A DNA stretch of 64,000 bases, taken from positions 319,586 to 383,585 of the forward strand of contig NZ_CP049780.1 in the NCBI RefSeq assembly GCF_011193355.1. The letters are read 5' to 3'. The translations under genes and the position numbers were made by a program. Each line of letters starts with the position of its first letter. Position 1 is the first letter of the stretch. Below are positions 1-8,586 of the stretch, in pieces. Below the pieces are notes generated by a model that did no database searches, was not told the origin of the DNA, and saw only the letters and a program-made list of their open reading frames with translations. The stretch is from Streptomyces sp. JB150. GTDB taxonomy: Bacteria > Actinomycetota > Actinomycetes > Streptomycetales > Streptomycetaceae.

Positions 1-165
1 CGCGCCGATGAGGAAGGCGTGGGCGGTGAGGTTGCGCCGTACGCTCCCGGCCAGCCGGCTGCCGCCGCCGGGCGGCACACGCCCCGGCCTGTGGGTGCCG
101 GTGCGGCGGGGGCGGGTGCCCGTGCGGTGGTGCGTCTCGGTGGAGGCCGGGCTGGGGGCCGACAT
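1..165 (-). CDS. Sugar ABC transporter permease, N-terminus only (cut by window edge)
   Basis: Only the first 55 codons are in the window. The start is ATG at 165, preceded by a GGAGGAAC ribosome site. The visible part is a proline- and arginine-rich cytoplasmic leader that ends in RRNLTAHAFLIGA, the usual run into the first membrane segment of MalF-type sugar permeases. It starts 20 nt after the stop of the solute-binding protein on the same strand, which is the normal order in a carbohydrate importer operon. The family call rests mainly on this context because the membrane core and EAA loop lie outside the window. Confidence 0.65.
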   Translation of the reverse strand, partial: MSAPSPASTETHHRTGTRPRRTGTHRPGRVPPGGGSRLAGSVRRNLTAHAFLIGA

Positions 166-185
166 CGTTGTTCCTCCGGCTCGGG

Positions 186-1598
186 TCACCGCTGGGCGAG
201 GACCTGGTCGACCTGGGACGCGGCGGTGGAGAGCAGCTCGTCGATGTCGGCGTCCTCGTTGGTGAGGAGCGCGGACATCACGTTGTCCAGGACCTTGTAG
301 ATCTCCTGGGCCTTGGGCGGTTCGGCCTTGCCGGGGACCGGGTTGTCCATGAACGCCCTGAAGTTCTCGACCGGCATGGTGGCGTGTTCGGCGCGGGCGG
401 CGTCGTCCTTCGACTTGGTCTCGTCCAGCCAGAAGTTGGGCTGCGGCACGCCGACGGGCAGCCCGTCCGCCTTGGCGCGCGCCCAGTCGAACTGGCCCTT
501 GCCGGGCGTGAGGTTCTTGAAGTTGAGCCAGGCGACGGCGGCCTTGATCTTGTCGGGCGAGATGCCCTTCTTGATCATGTAGCTGTTGCCGCCGGCGAGG
601 GTGTGGCGTCCGCCGGGGATGGGGCCCATGCCGAAGTCCTCGTACTCGGCGCCGAGTTGCTGGACCATGTAGGCGATGTCGTCGGGGGCGGCGAGGAACA
701 TGCCGAGCTTGTCGGTGGCGATCTGCTTCTGCAGGTCACCCCACTTCAGCAGCTGGGTCTCGCCCATGCTGTCGTCCTCCCAGCGCATGGCGTGGAGGTT
801 CTCGGCGACCTGCCGGCCCAGCTCGTCGTCGAAGGCCGCCTTGCGGCCGCTCGGGTCGACGATGTCGCCGCCGACGCTGTAGAGGTGCGCGGTGAAGTGC
901 CAGCCGCCGGTGTTGCCCGCGCTGTACTCGCCGAAGCCGGCGATGCCCTCGCCGAGTCCGGCGATCTTCCGGGCGGCGGTGCGGACCTCGGCCCAGGTGC
1001 GCGGAGGGCTGTCGGGGTCGAGCCCCGCCCGTGCGAAGAGTGTGCGGTTGATCAGCAGGCCCATGGTGTAGTTGCTGGTGGGCAGGCCGTAGAGCTTTCC
1101 TTCGTGCTTCAGCGCGGCGAGGACGTCCGGGTCGATGTCGTTCAGCCGCGGCACGGTCTTCTCGTTGACGTACGCGGTGATGTCCTCGGCGCCGTCGTGG
1201 TCGAGGACCTGCGGCAGGTCGGTGAAGTAGGTGTAGAAGACGTCGGGCTGGGACCTGGCCTTCAGCATGGCCGTGAAGCGCGGTGGCTCCAGGCACTGGC
1301 CGGGGGTGGAGCGGCCCTCGATGGTGACGTTCGGATAGGTCTTGTTGAACTCCGCGACGTCTTCCTTCCACTGCTTCAGCTCGGCGGCCTTCGCGGCGGG
1401 CGGCATGCAGTCGATGGTGAGGGTGACCTCGGTCTTCGGGTCGAGCGGGGCGGCGGGGTCGGAGGAGCCGCGCTGCCCGGTGTCTCCCGGGTCGTCGCTG
1501 CTGCTGGTGCCGCAGGCGGCCAGTGCGGTGAGGGTGAGGGCGCAGACGAGGGTCAGGACGCCGGCCCTGCGGGCACGGCTCGACCGGGCACTTCTCAT
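186..1598 (-). CDS. Extracellular sugar-binding lipoprotein of an ABC importer
   Basis: A 470-aa family 1 solute-binding protein. It has a lipoprotein signal peptide with a basic n-region, hydrophobic core and lipobox LAAC, with lipidated Cys29, followed by a Ser/Asp-rich linker. The body has the two-lobed pattern of maltose/oligosaccharide-binding proteins, including TYPNVTIEGRS, DVFYTYFTDLPQV, LYGLPTSNYTMGLLIN and a C-terminal NVMSALL stretch. I chose the ATG at 1598, since upstream in-frame codons lack both a ribosome site and a signal peptide. It lies between a LacI regulator and a permease, so it probably delivers an oligosaccharide. The upstream GH87 alpha-1,3-glucanase makes nigero-oligosaccharides the leading guess, but the ligand cannot be read from sequence. 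Confidence 0.9.
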   Translation of the reverse strand: MRSARSSRARRAGVLTLVCALTLTALAACGTSSSDDPGDTGQRGSSDPAAPLDPKTEVTLTIDCMPPAAKAAELKQWKEDVAEFNKTYPNVTIEGRSTPGQCLEPPRFTAMLKARSQPDVFYTYFTDLPQVLDHDGAEDITAYVNEKTVPRLNDIDPDVLAALKHEGKLYGLPTSNYTMGLLINRTLFARAGLDPDSPPRTWAEVRTAARKIAGLGEGIAGFGEYSAGNTGGWHFTAHLYSVGGDIVDPSGRKAAFDDELGRQVAENLHAMRWEDDSMGETQLLKWGDLQKQIATDKLGMFLAAPDDIAYMVQQLGAEYEDFGMGPIPGGRHTLAGGNSYMIKKGISPDKIKAAVAWLNFKNLTPGKGQFDWARAKADGLPVGVPQPNFWLDETKSKDDAARAEHATMPVENFRAFMDNPVPGKAEPPKAQEIYKVLDNVMSALLTNEDADIDELLSTAASQVDQVLAQR

Positions 1599-1628
1599 GG
1601 GTGGCCCCCTTCGGGCGGGAACGAGGAA

Positions 1629-1659
1629 GGCGCCCCACCGCCAGGCGTTGTGGGGCGCC
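1629..1659 (-). promoter_or_regulatory. Leader hairpin before the sugar-binding protein
   Basis: Perfect 10-bp inverted repeat: GGCGCCCCAC at 1629-1638 and GTGGGGCGCC at 1650-1659, with an 11-nt loop. It lies 30-60 nt upstream of the lipoprotein start inside the 135-nt LacI/lipoprotein gap. It could be an attenuator, an mRNA-stability element or part of an operator. It has no U-tract, so a simple terminator is less likely. Confidence 0.5.
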
Positions 1660-1733
1660 GCACACTCAACCACCGAGAACCGATGGACGCAATATCTCGC
1701 GCAGCCCTCGCAAATCTTTGACAGGCGGTTGCC

Positions 1734-2735
1734 TCACTCCGCCCGCGCCTGCGCGGTGGAGCCGCGGACGACGAGTTCCGGCTCGAAGAGGAGTTCGCTG
1801 TGCGGGACGTCCGTGCCCTGGATCTGGGCGTTGAGCAGCTCGACCGCCGCGCGCCCCATCGCCTCGATGGGCTGGCGGACCGTGGTGAGCGGGGGCTCGG
1901 TGCAGGTCATGAAGGCGGAGTCGTCGTAACCGACCACGGACACGTCCTCGGGGACGCGCAGGCCGCGCCGGCGGGCCGCCCGCACCGCGCCGAGCGCCAG
2001 CGGGTCGCTGGCGCACACGATGCCCGTCACGCCCCGCTCCAGCAGCCGCGAGGCGGCGGCCTGGCCGCCCTCCAGCGAGAACATCGACCGCTCCACGAAC
2101 TCGCCGGCCAGCACGCCGCCCGCGGCGCCCGCGGCCGCGTTCAGCCGCCGCCGCGAGGGGATGTGGTCGGCCGGGCCGAGGACCAGGCCGATCCGCTCGT
2201 GCCCCAGGGACACCAGATGGCGCCAGGACTGCTCGACGGCGACCGCGTCGTCGCACGCCACGCACGGGAAGTCGAGGCCGTCCACGGCCGCGTTGATGAG
2301 CACGACGGGGATCCCGCGCTGGGCGAGCAGGGCGTAGTGGTCGTGCGGCGCGTCCGCCTGGGCGTACAGGCCGCCCGCGAACACCACCCCGGACACCTGC
2401 TGCTGGAGCATCAGCTCGACGTAGTCCGCCTCCGACACGCCGCCCTTGGTCTGGGTGCACAGCACGGGCGTCAGCCCCTGCTGCGCCAGCGCGCCGCCGA
2501 TGACCTCGGCGAACGCCGGGAAGATGGGGTTCTGCAGCTCCGGCAGGACGAGGCCCACCAGGCGGGCGCGTTCGCCGCGCAGCTGCGTCGGCCGCTCGTA
2601 GCCCAGGACGTCCAGCGCGGTCAGCACCGCCTGCCGGGTCGCCTCGGACACCCCCGGCTTGCCGTTCAGCACCCGGCTGACCGTGGCCTCGCTGACCCCC
2701 ACCTTTTTCGCCACTTGAGCAAGTCGTCGCGTCAT
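1734..2735 (-). CDS. LacI-family transcriptional repressor
   Basis: A 333-aa protein of standard LacI/GalR length. The N-terminal helix-turn-helix reads LAQVAKKVGVSEATVSRVLN (about residues 5-24), followed by the hinge and a periplasmic-binding-protein-like effector domain (GLVLPELQNPIFPAFAEV, SGVVFAGGLY, GIVCASDPLALGAV, DVSVVGYDDSAF). The ATG start at 2735 puts the helix-turn-helix at the normal distance from the N-terminus. It sits between the GH87 glucanase and the ABC importer on the same strand and is the obvious local regulator of both. The gene's own upstream region has nested inverted repeats (2743-2780) that may be its operator. Confidence 0.95.
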   Translation of the reverse strand: MTRRLAQVAKKVGVSEATVSRVLNGKPGVSEATRQAVLTALDVLGYERPTQLRGERARLVGLVLPELQNPIFPAFAEVIGGALAQQGLTPVLCTQTKGGVSEADYVELMLQQQVSGVVFAGGLYAQADAPHDHYALLAQRGIPVVLINAAVDGLDFPCVACDDAVAVEQSWRHLVSLGHERIGLVLGPADHIPSRRRLNAAAGAAGGVLAGEFVERSMFSLEGGQAAASRLLERGVTGIVCASDPLALGAVRAARRRGLRVPEDVSVVGYDDSAFMTCTEPPLTTVRQPIEAMGRAAVELLNAQIQGTDVPHSELLFEPELVVRGSTAQARAE

Positions 2736-2742
2736 GAACGCA

Positions 2743-2780
2743 AGCGTAGCGCAAACGATGCAAGTCGCTTGCGCTACGCT
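2743..2780 (-). promoter_or_regulatory. Nested inverted repeat: candidate LacI operator or terminator
   Basis: Perfect 12-bp arms AGCGTAGCGCAA (2743-2754) and TTGCGCTACGCT (2769-2780) flank a second palindrome GCAAG-TCG-CTTGC (2760-2772) that overlaps the right arm. The element lies in the 86-nt gap between the GH87 stop (2822) and the LacI start (2735). It could terminate GH87 transcripts, serve as an autoregulatory operator, or both. A TTTGC-containing half-site also occurs upstream of the sugar-binding protein and the glucanase, which fits a shared regulator only weakly. Confidence 0.5.
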
Positions 2781-2821
2781 CGCGAGCCGCGCCGCCTCGG
2801 TCCCGGGCCGGCAGCCGGGCG

Positions 2822-5800
2822 CTAGCGGTTGATCACGAACTGGGAGCCGGGCTCCACCACGACGTCGCCCTGGGCGGAGCCGGTGATGGTGACGTCGGTG
2901 AGCGTCGCGCTGCCGCGCGCGCCGCCCATGGCGAGGATGCCGGACCCGTTGTTCGACTTGCTGATGGTGACGTTGCGGATCTGGACGCCTGGCGTCGCGC
3001 CGCCGCCGGTCTTGAACTGGATGCCGTCGTAGGTCGAGTCATGGATGTCGGTATCACGGATGGTGACGCCGGGGATGTCGGGGCCCTGGGCGAACAGGGT
3101 GATGGCGCCGAACTCCTGGGCCTCGCCCCAGAACGCGCCGCCGGTGCGGTACAGACCGTTGCCGGCGATGAGGGTCTGCCCGGAGAACGGCAGCGGGTCG
3201 TGGTCGGTGGCCAGCATGATCCCCGGGTAGTTCATGGTGTCGGAGATCAGGTTGTTCTCGATCGTGTTGCCGTATCCGCCGTAGATGGCGATGCCGTTGG
3301 CGCGCCAGGGCAGCTGGACGGTGTTGTTGCGGAAGTGGTTGTCGTGGCCGATGTCGACCGAGGTGTCCTTGACGTACTTGCTGGCCCACACCGCGAGGGC
3401 GTCGTCCCCGGTGTTGCGGAAGGAGGAGTTGAACACGGTGGAGTTGCGGGTGCCGTTGGCGAAGTTGACGCCGTCGGCGTAGGTGTTGCGGATGCGGACC
3501 CCGCTGAACTCGACGCCGTCGCCGGGGCCCCACAGCTCGGGGATGTTGGAGTAGTCCCGGCCGACCCAGGCGCCGACGTTGGCGTGCTCGATCCACACGT
3601 TGGTGATCTTCGTGCCCTTGCCGAAGCGGCCGTTGAGGGCGACGCCGCCCTCGGCGCCTCCGTCGCCGCCGCGGATGGTGCCGGAGCCGAAGATGGCGAG
3701 GTCGGAGATCTTCGTGTTGTCGTCGATGTCGAAGCCGAAGTTGCCCTCGTGCGGGTGGTTGATGCCGCCGGCCTGGTGCGGCGGGATGAGGGAGTACAGC
3801 TGGGAGTGCCACATGCCGGCGCCGCGCACGGTCACGTCCCGGATGCCGACCTGGTTGTACTGCCCCCGGTTCAGCGGGTCGTCGGTGAGGATCTTCTTCT
3901 CCTGCCGCCACTGCCCGGCAGGGATCCACACGCAGGGGATCTCCCCCCTCTGGTCCGCCGTGACGGCGCGCTGGAGGGCGTCCGCGTCGTCGATGCCGTC
4001 GTTGGGCACGGCCCCGTAGGCGGTGATGGAGACGCAGTCGGCGGGCTTGGCGGCGGGCGGGGCGACCTGCTCGAGATCGATCAGGTCGATGACGTAGAAC
4101 GCGGCGTCGTCCCCGGCGTCGCGCTGGAGCCGGAAGGTGGTGCCCGCCGGGTAGGTGTCGGCGAGCAGCGCGTGGGACTCGTCGAACAGCCGCCGGGCGT
4201 CGCCGCCGGGCCGGTTGGTCAGGCCCTCCGGGTCGTCGGTCGAGCCGTAGAGCCAGCTGTGCTTGGAGGACAGGGTCAGCTTGCGGACGAACGTGCCGTC
4301 CGCGTACAGGCTGATCGTGGCCTCCCGGCCGCCGCCGCCCGCCGCGTCCGGGATGGAGTTGCGGACGACGACGGAGTTCGCCGGGGCGGTGGCGGTGAAC
4401 TCCACGTACTGGCCGGTGGCGTCCAGGCGCACGGACTCGCGGCCGGAGGACTCGCTCGCGAAGTTGGTGTGGCCGAAGGTGCGCTTCGCGTCCGCCTTGA
4501 GCAGGGTGCCGTTGTGGCGGCCGTGCTCCGCCTCGTACGCGACGTACGGCACCGCCGCGCCGCGTCCGACGACCAGGGAGCGGGCGAGGACGTTGTTGTT
4601 CTCGTTGGTCTCCGCGACGACGGCGGTCGCGTCGGCGGTCGCGGTGAGGGTGGCGCCGCCGCTGGTGGCGGTCCAGCTGCCGCCGATGGCGACCGTGACG
4701 GTGCCGCCCGCGGGGACGGCGGCCGTGGTGCCGTTCAGGGTGGTGTCGCCGGCGGTGAGCCGGGTGACGGAGCCGGCGGGCACCGGGCTGGTGCCGCGGT
4801 TGCGGACGGCGACGGTGAAGGTGACCTTCGCGCCGACGGCCGGGTTCGCCGGGCTGGTGGTGATGGAGGTGACCTCCAGGTCCGGGCCGGGCGCCTGCGT
4901 AACGACGAGCCTGGAGGCGGCGTTGCGGCCGTTGTTGCTGTTGTCCAGTTCGGCGACCGTGTCGGTCGGGTCGACGACCGCGGAGACGGTGTACCCGCCC
5001 ATGGGCCGCTTGCCGACGGTGACGGGCACCGTGACCGACTCGCCCGCGCCGAGCGCGCGCACGGGCGCGCTGCCCGCGACGGTGCCTTCGAGGCTGACGT
5101 TGACCGTGGTCGCGGGGGCGGCCGCGGTGCCGGTGTTGCGGACGGTGGCGTCGACGGTGACCGGGTCGGCCTCGGACGGGGACGCCGGTGACCAGCTCAG
5201 GTCGGTGACGGTCAGGTCGGGCGCGGGCGCGGCGGCGCCGACGACCTCGAACTCGGCGACCTGTCCGCCGCCGGCGCCGGTGTTGCCGGAGAACTGCAGG
5301 CGTACGTCGGCGTACCGGCCGGTGACCGGGATGGTGACCGTGTTGCGGTTGCCGGACGGGCTGAAGGTGTAGTCGGCCCGGTCCTTGAGCGAGGTGAAGG
5401 CGGACTCGCCCGCCCTGCGGCCGAGGACCTGGACGCTCTGGGTGCGGGTGCCCCAGACGGGGTCGGGGTTCAGTCTCAGCACGACGCCGGTCAGGTCGGC
5501 GTCGGCGCCGAGCCGCACCGTCAGCGCCGACGACTGGCCGCTCGCCTCCCAGTAGGTGGTGGTGCTGCCGTCGTTGGCGTGGGCGGCGACGTAGTTCTGG
5601 GTGTGCGAGGTGGCCTCGATGGGCTTGCGCAGCGCGAGGTTGGTGCCGGGCGGTGGTTCGGGGTCACCGCCGCCGGAGCCGCCGTAAACCTCCAGCTCGG
5701 ACAGCTGCGCGGCGTTCCAGCCGGTGTTGGCGCTCACCTGCACGCGGACGTACCGCGTCTCGGCGGTGACGTCGAGTGTGACCGTGTTGCCGGACGACGG

Positions 5801-6262
5801 CGCGAAGGTCCGGCCGGCGGCGCCGGACAGGGGGGTGAAGTCCCGGCCGTCCGTGCTGCCCTGGACGCCGACGGTCTGGTTGCGGGACTCCCAGGACGCG
5901 GGGAGCTTGAGCACCAGCCGGTCGACGTCGACGGTGCCGCCGAGGTCGACCTGCACCCACTGCGGGAACGATCCCGCCGGTCCTTCCCAGTACGACGCCT
6001 GGCTGCCGTCGGTCACCTGGCTCGCGGGGTAACCGCTGTGCGCTCCGCTCGCCGTGACCGGTCGGCCGAGCGCCAGGTTCGGCGCCTCGGCCGCGCGCCG
6101 GCCGGTGTCCTGGGCGGCCCGCTGGCCGGCGCCGTGCGGGGCGTGTGGGGCGTGCTGTGCGGCGTGTGCCGCCGGGGCGGCCACGGGCAGCAGTCCCGCC
6201 GTGAGGAGGCCTGCCGTCACCAGCCCGGCGAGTCCCCACCGGCCGTGTTGTCTCCGTCTCAT
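2822..6262 (-). CDS. Secreted GH87 alpha-1,3-glucanase (mycodextranase type) with carbohydrate-binding and CARDB modules
   Basis: An exported 1146-aa hydrolase expected to cleave alpha-1,3-glucan, a polymer of fungal walls and dental or soil exopolysaccharide. Order: signal peptide (1 to about 35, AHA cleavage), two discoidin/CBM32-like modules (about 60-195 and 205-345; each has ALG/ALR-KPIEATS-type starts and the YWE motif), two CARDB adhesion-type beta domains (about 350-455 and 460-570), a CBM6/35-like module (about 575-745), then a right-handed beta-helix catalytic domain to the C-terminus. The catalytic part holds an Asp in YADGVNF, then a pair in NTGDDALAVW at +23 and +24. That spacing matches the three catalytic aspartates known for GH87 alpha-1,3-glucanases. 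It lies upstream of LacI and sugar-importer genes on the same strand. The main alternative is another pectate-lyase-like beta-helix glycosidase. Confidence 0.85.
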   Translation of the reverse strand: MRRRQHGRWGLAGLVTAGLLTAGLLPVAAPAAHAAQHAPHAPHGAGQRAAQDTGRRAAEAPNLALGRPVTASGAHSGYPASQVTDGSQASYWEGPAGSFPQWVQVDLGGTVDVDRLVLKLPASWESRNQTVGVQGSTDGRDFTPLSGAAGRTFAPSSGNTVTLDVTAETRYVRVQVSANTGWNAAQLSELEVYGGSGGGDPEPPPGTNLALRKPIEATSHTQNYVAAHANDGSTTTYWEASGQSSALTVRLGADADLTGVVLRLNPDPVWGTRTQSVQVLGRRAGESAFTSLKDRADYTFSPSGNRNTVTIPVTGRYADVRLQFSGNTGAGGGQVAEFEVVGAAAPAPDLTVTDLSWSPASPSEADPVTVDATVRNTGTAAAPATTVNVSLEGTVAGSAPVRALGAGESVTVPVTVGKRPMGGYTVSAVVDPTDTVAELDNSNNGRNAASRLVVTQAPGPDLEVTSITTSPANPAVGAKVTFTVAVRNRGTSPVPAGSVTRLTAGDTTLNGTTAAVPAGGTVTVAIGGSWTATSGGATLTATADATAVVAETNENNNVLARSLVVGRGAAVPYVAYEAEHGRHNGTLLKADAKRTFGHTNFASESSGRESVRLDATGQYVEFTATAPANSVVVRNSIPDAAGGGGREATISLYADGTFVRKLTLSSKHSWLYGSTDDPEGLTNRPGGDARRLFDESHALLADTYPAGTTFRLQRDAGDDAAFYVIDLIDLEQVAPPAAKPADCVSITAYGAVPNDGIDDADALQRAVTADQRGEIPCVWIPAGQWRQEKKILTDDPLNRGQYNQVGIRDVTVRGAGMWHSQLYSLIPPHQAGGINHPHEGNFGFDIDDNTKISDLAIFGSGTIRGGDGGAEGGVALNGRFGKGTKITNVWIEHANVGAWVGRDYSNIPELWGPGDGVEFSGVRIRNTYADGVNFANGTRNSTVFNSSFRNTGDDALAVWASKYVKDTSVDIGHDNHFRNNTVQLPWRANGIAIYGGYGNTIENNLISDTMNYPGIMLATDHDPLPFSGQTLIAGNGLYRTGGAFWGEAQEFGAITLFAQGPDIPGVTIRDTDIHDSTYDGIQFKTGGGATPGVQIRNVTISKSNNGSGILAMGGARGSATLTDVTITGSAQGDVVVEPGSQFVINR

Positions 6263-6583
6263 CGACCCTCTCGTTCCCTTGACGGGCGTGACGGGCTCAC
6301 CAGGTGGGGGTGGGTCACGGGTGGTGCGCGATGGGGAACGGTTCCTGTCCTGGTGAGACCGAAACGCTGCTGATCCGATTCTTGAGTGATTTCGTCAATC
6401 TTTTGCAGCGCTGGGCTGACAGGTTTCTACCAGGCATCGACTTTGTCAACGCCTCGGTACGGGCCCGCGGGGAGCGACCGGAGTGTGGCGTGAGGCACGC
6501 AACTCGCCTCGACAGCCAACGCCCCGCGCGCTTTTCCCCTCTTGCCCGGCGAAACCCCGCACCGTCTGAAGGGACAACACGCC
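6263..6583. promoter_or_regulatory. Divergent control region between GH87 and arginine deiminase genes
   Basis: This 321-nt stretch has no credible gene. On the minus strand there are TTGACA (6444-6449) and TTGACG (6393-6398) hexamers suitable as -35 boxes for the glucanase, but no convincing -10 partner at standard spacing. The palindrome CAGCGCTG (6406-6413) between them contains the AGCGCT core of many LacI-type operators. A GAAGGGA ribosome site (6568-6574) precedes the deiminase GTG. Confidence 0.35.
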
Positions 6584-8550
6584 GTGCGCTCACCAACGCG
6601 CATACACACCGCCTCCGTTCGGCACGCGATCCTCGCCGTCGCGGCGGCGGGATCGGTGCTCGCGGCACCGCTCTCCCCCGCCCACGCGGCGACGCCGTCC
6701 CCGAGACCCGATCTGCGCGCGGACGTGAACCGCGACGGACGGGTCGACGTCACCGGCACCACCGACACGGCCGGCGAGGACACGTGGGCCGTCGGGCGGG
6801 GCGCGGTCCACCTGCCCAACCTGGACGACGACGCCAAGCGCTGCCCGGTGAAGGGCGCCGACGGCCGGCCGCTGTCCGACACCCAGCTGGCCGCGTGCAA
6901 CGACGCCGCCGACGGCAAGGTCAACGGCACGGCCGACGCCGCGGACCTCGCCCGGGTGCGCTCCGTCCCGATGCCCGGCCTGGCGGCGGACGCCGAGGGC
7001 AGCGTGCGGGTGACGACGGGCGCGAAGCGGACCCGCGTCTTCGTCAAGCGGTCCGGCGGGTGGACCCGGGTCACCTCGGACACCCGGCTGACCGCCGCCG
7101 AGCTGCGCGCCGGAGTGGAGTTCGGCGTGGAGGCCACCGATGTGATCCGGGACAGCGCCGTGTGGGACGGCCGCGCGGTGATCCGGCTGTCCGTGACCTC
7201 CGGCGCCGGACCGCCTCCGACTCCGTCACCCTGCGGGCCGCTCCCCTCCTCACCCACCACCACCTCCAGAACGCCCGGCAGGTGATGGTCACCAAGGTGA
7301 GCGGCGCGGGCGAGTACGGCCGTCTCCAGCGCCAGTTCGTCAAGGACCTGGAGAAGGAGGTCAAGGCCGCCGGCATCACCAAGCCGCTGGTCACGTTCGA
7401 GAAGTACGGCGACCCGTGGGCGCAGGACTTCGTGGAGCCGGCGTACGTCAGCATGACCGGCCCCGGCGGCAAGCGGCACGTGATGCGGGCGATGCTGCGC
7501 TCCGCCCAGCTGGGCCGCGAGGCGGGCCGGGAGCTGTTCGAGAAGGTGCGCGGCCGGGACGTGGGCGTCGTCCAGGTCACCGACCGCGCCGAGCCGGACG
7601 ACTGGTCGCTGAACTCCATGGGCAACCTGGAGACCATCCCGCCGTACGCGCACGGCGGCCGCTCCTTCCCGGCCGGGCGGATCATCATGGGCTGGCGCAA
7701 GGACAGCGATCAGCGGCCGTCGCCGGCGATGCGCACGCTGCTGAAGTCGCAGGGCCTGCAGGACCCGCTGCTGCTGGACACCTCCTGGCTGGGGGTCGGG
7801 CACGTCGACGAGTTCGTGCAGTTCCTGCCCGCCGGCACGCCGCGCGGCTGGCGGATCGGCGTGGCCGACCCGGAGGCCGGGCTGCGGCTGCTGCGCGACG
7901 CGCAGGCCGGCGGCCACGGTGGGGTGACGATGTTCTCCGTGCCCGGCCTCGGCGGCGACGTCCCGGCCCCGCAGGAGACCATCGACCAGGTCCTCGCCAC
8001 CCGGCACTTCATCGCCGACAACACCATGGCGGCCGAGCGCATCAAGGCGAACCTGGAGATCCTGAAGAAGGCGACCGGCGTCACCGACGCGGAGATCGTC
8101 CGCGTTCCGGCCCTGTACACCCGTGAGGCGCAGACGCGTGCGGCGGACGGCGGCGAGGTGCCGATGCCGCGGCTGACCCGGCTGGGCGGCGGCACGTCCC
8201 TCGCCGACACGTTCCAGGACCGCGGCCAGCAGAAGTGGCTCGCCGGAAACGACCGCGGCACCGGGAAGGCCGCCCGGGCGACGGTCATGACCAGCGCCTA
8301 CGTCCCCGGCGCGGTCAACGGTGTCCTCCTCGGCCGCGACCGCTACCTCGCCCCGCGCCAGTGGGGTCCGCTCGTCGGCGGCAAGGACGTCTTCACCGAG
8401 GCGGTGAACGCCGCGTACCGCAAGGCCGGTCTGAAGGTGTCGTACATCGACGACTGGTACACGTACCACCTCGGCATGGGCGAGGTGCACTGCGGCACCA
8501 ACACCCTGCGCGACGCCTCCGCGGCCTGGTGGGCGGCCCCGCGGCGGTAG
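6584..8550 (+). pseudogene. Secreted protein-arginine deiminase, interrupted by one frame break
   Basis: It would encode a bacterial peptidyl-arginine deiminase that converts arginine side chains to citrulline outside the cell. GTG at 6584 follows GAAGGGA. The protein starts with a signal peptide (about 35 residues, AHA cleavage) and continues in frame 2 to about 7209. The homologous reading then jumps to frame 1 (TASDSVTLRAAPLLTHHHLQ onward) until the stop at 8550. The break sits in a G/C run at 7202-7212 and looks like one missing base. The downstream half is intact and has all PAD catalytic motifs: WAQDF, GNLETIPP, the His/Asp of GHVDEF and the nucleophilic Cys of GEVHCGTN. Either a genuine frameshift mutation or a sequencing error could explain it. 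Expected full length is about 655 aa. Confidence 0.8.
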
Positions 8551-8586
8551 CCGTGACAACTCGCGGGACGCACGCGGAGCGCCGCG

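Noticed and set aside
3041..5191. A 716-codon open frame on the + strand antisense to the GH87 gene
   Set aside because: Its Gly/Val/Asp/Ala/Arg-only composition is the mirror of third-position GC bias. It has no domain, and the opposite strand encodes a clear multi-domain enzyme.
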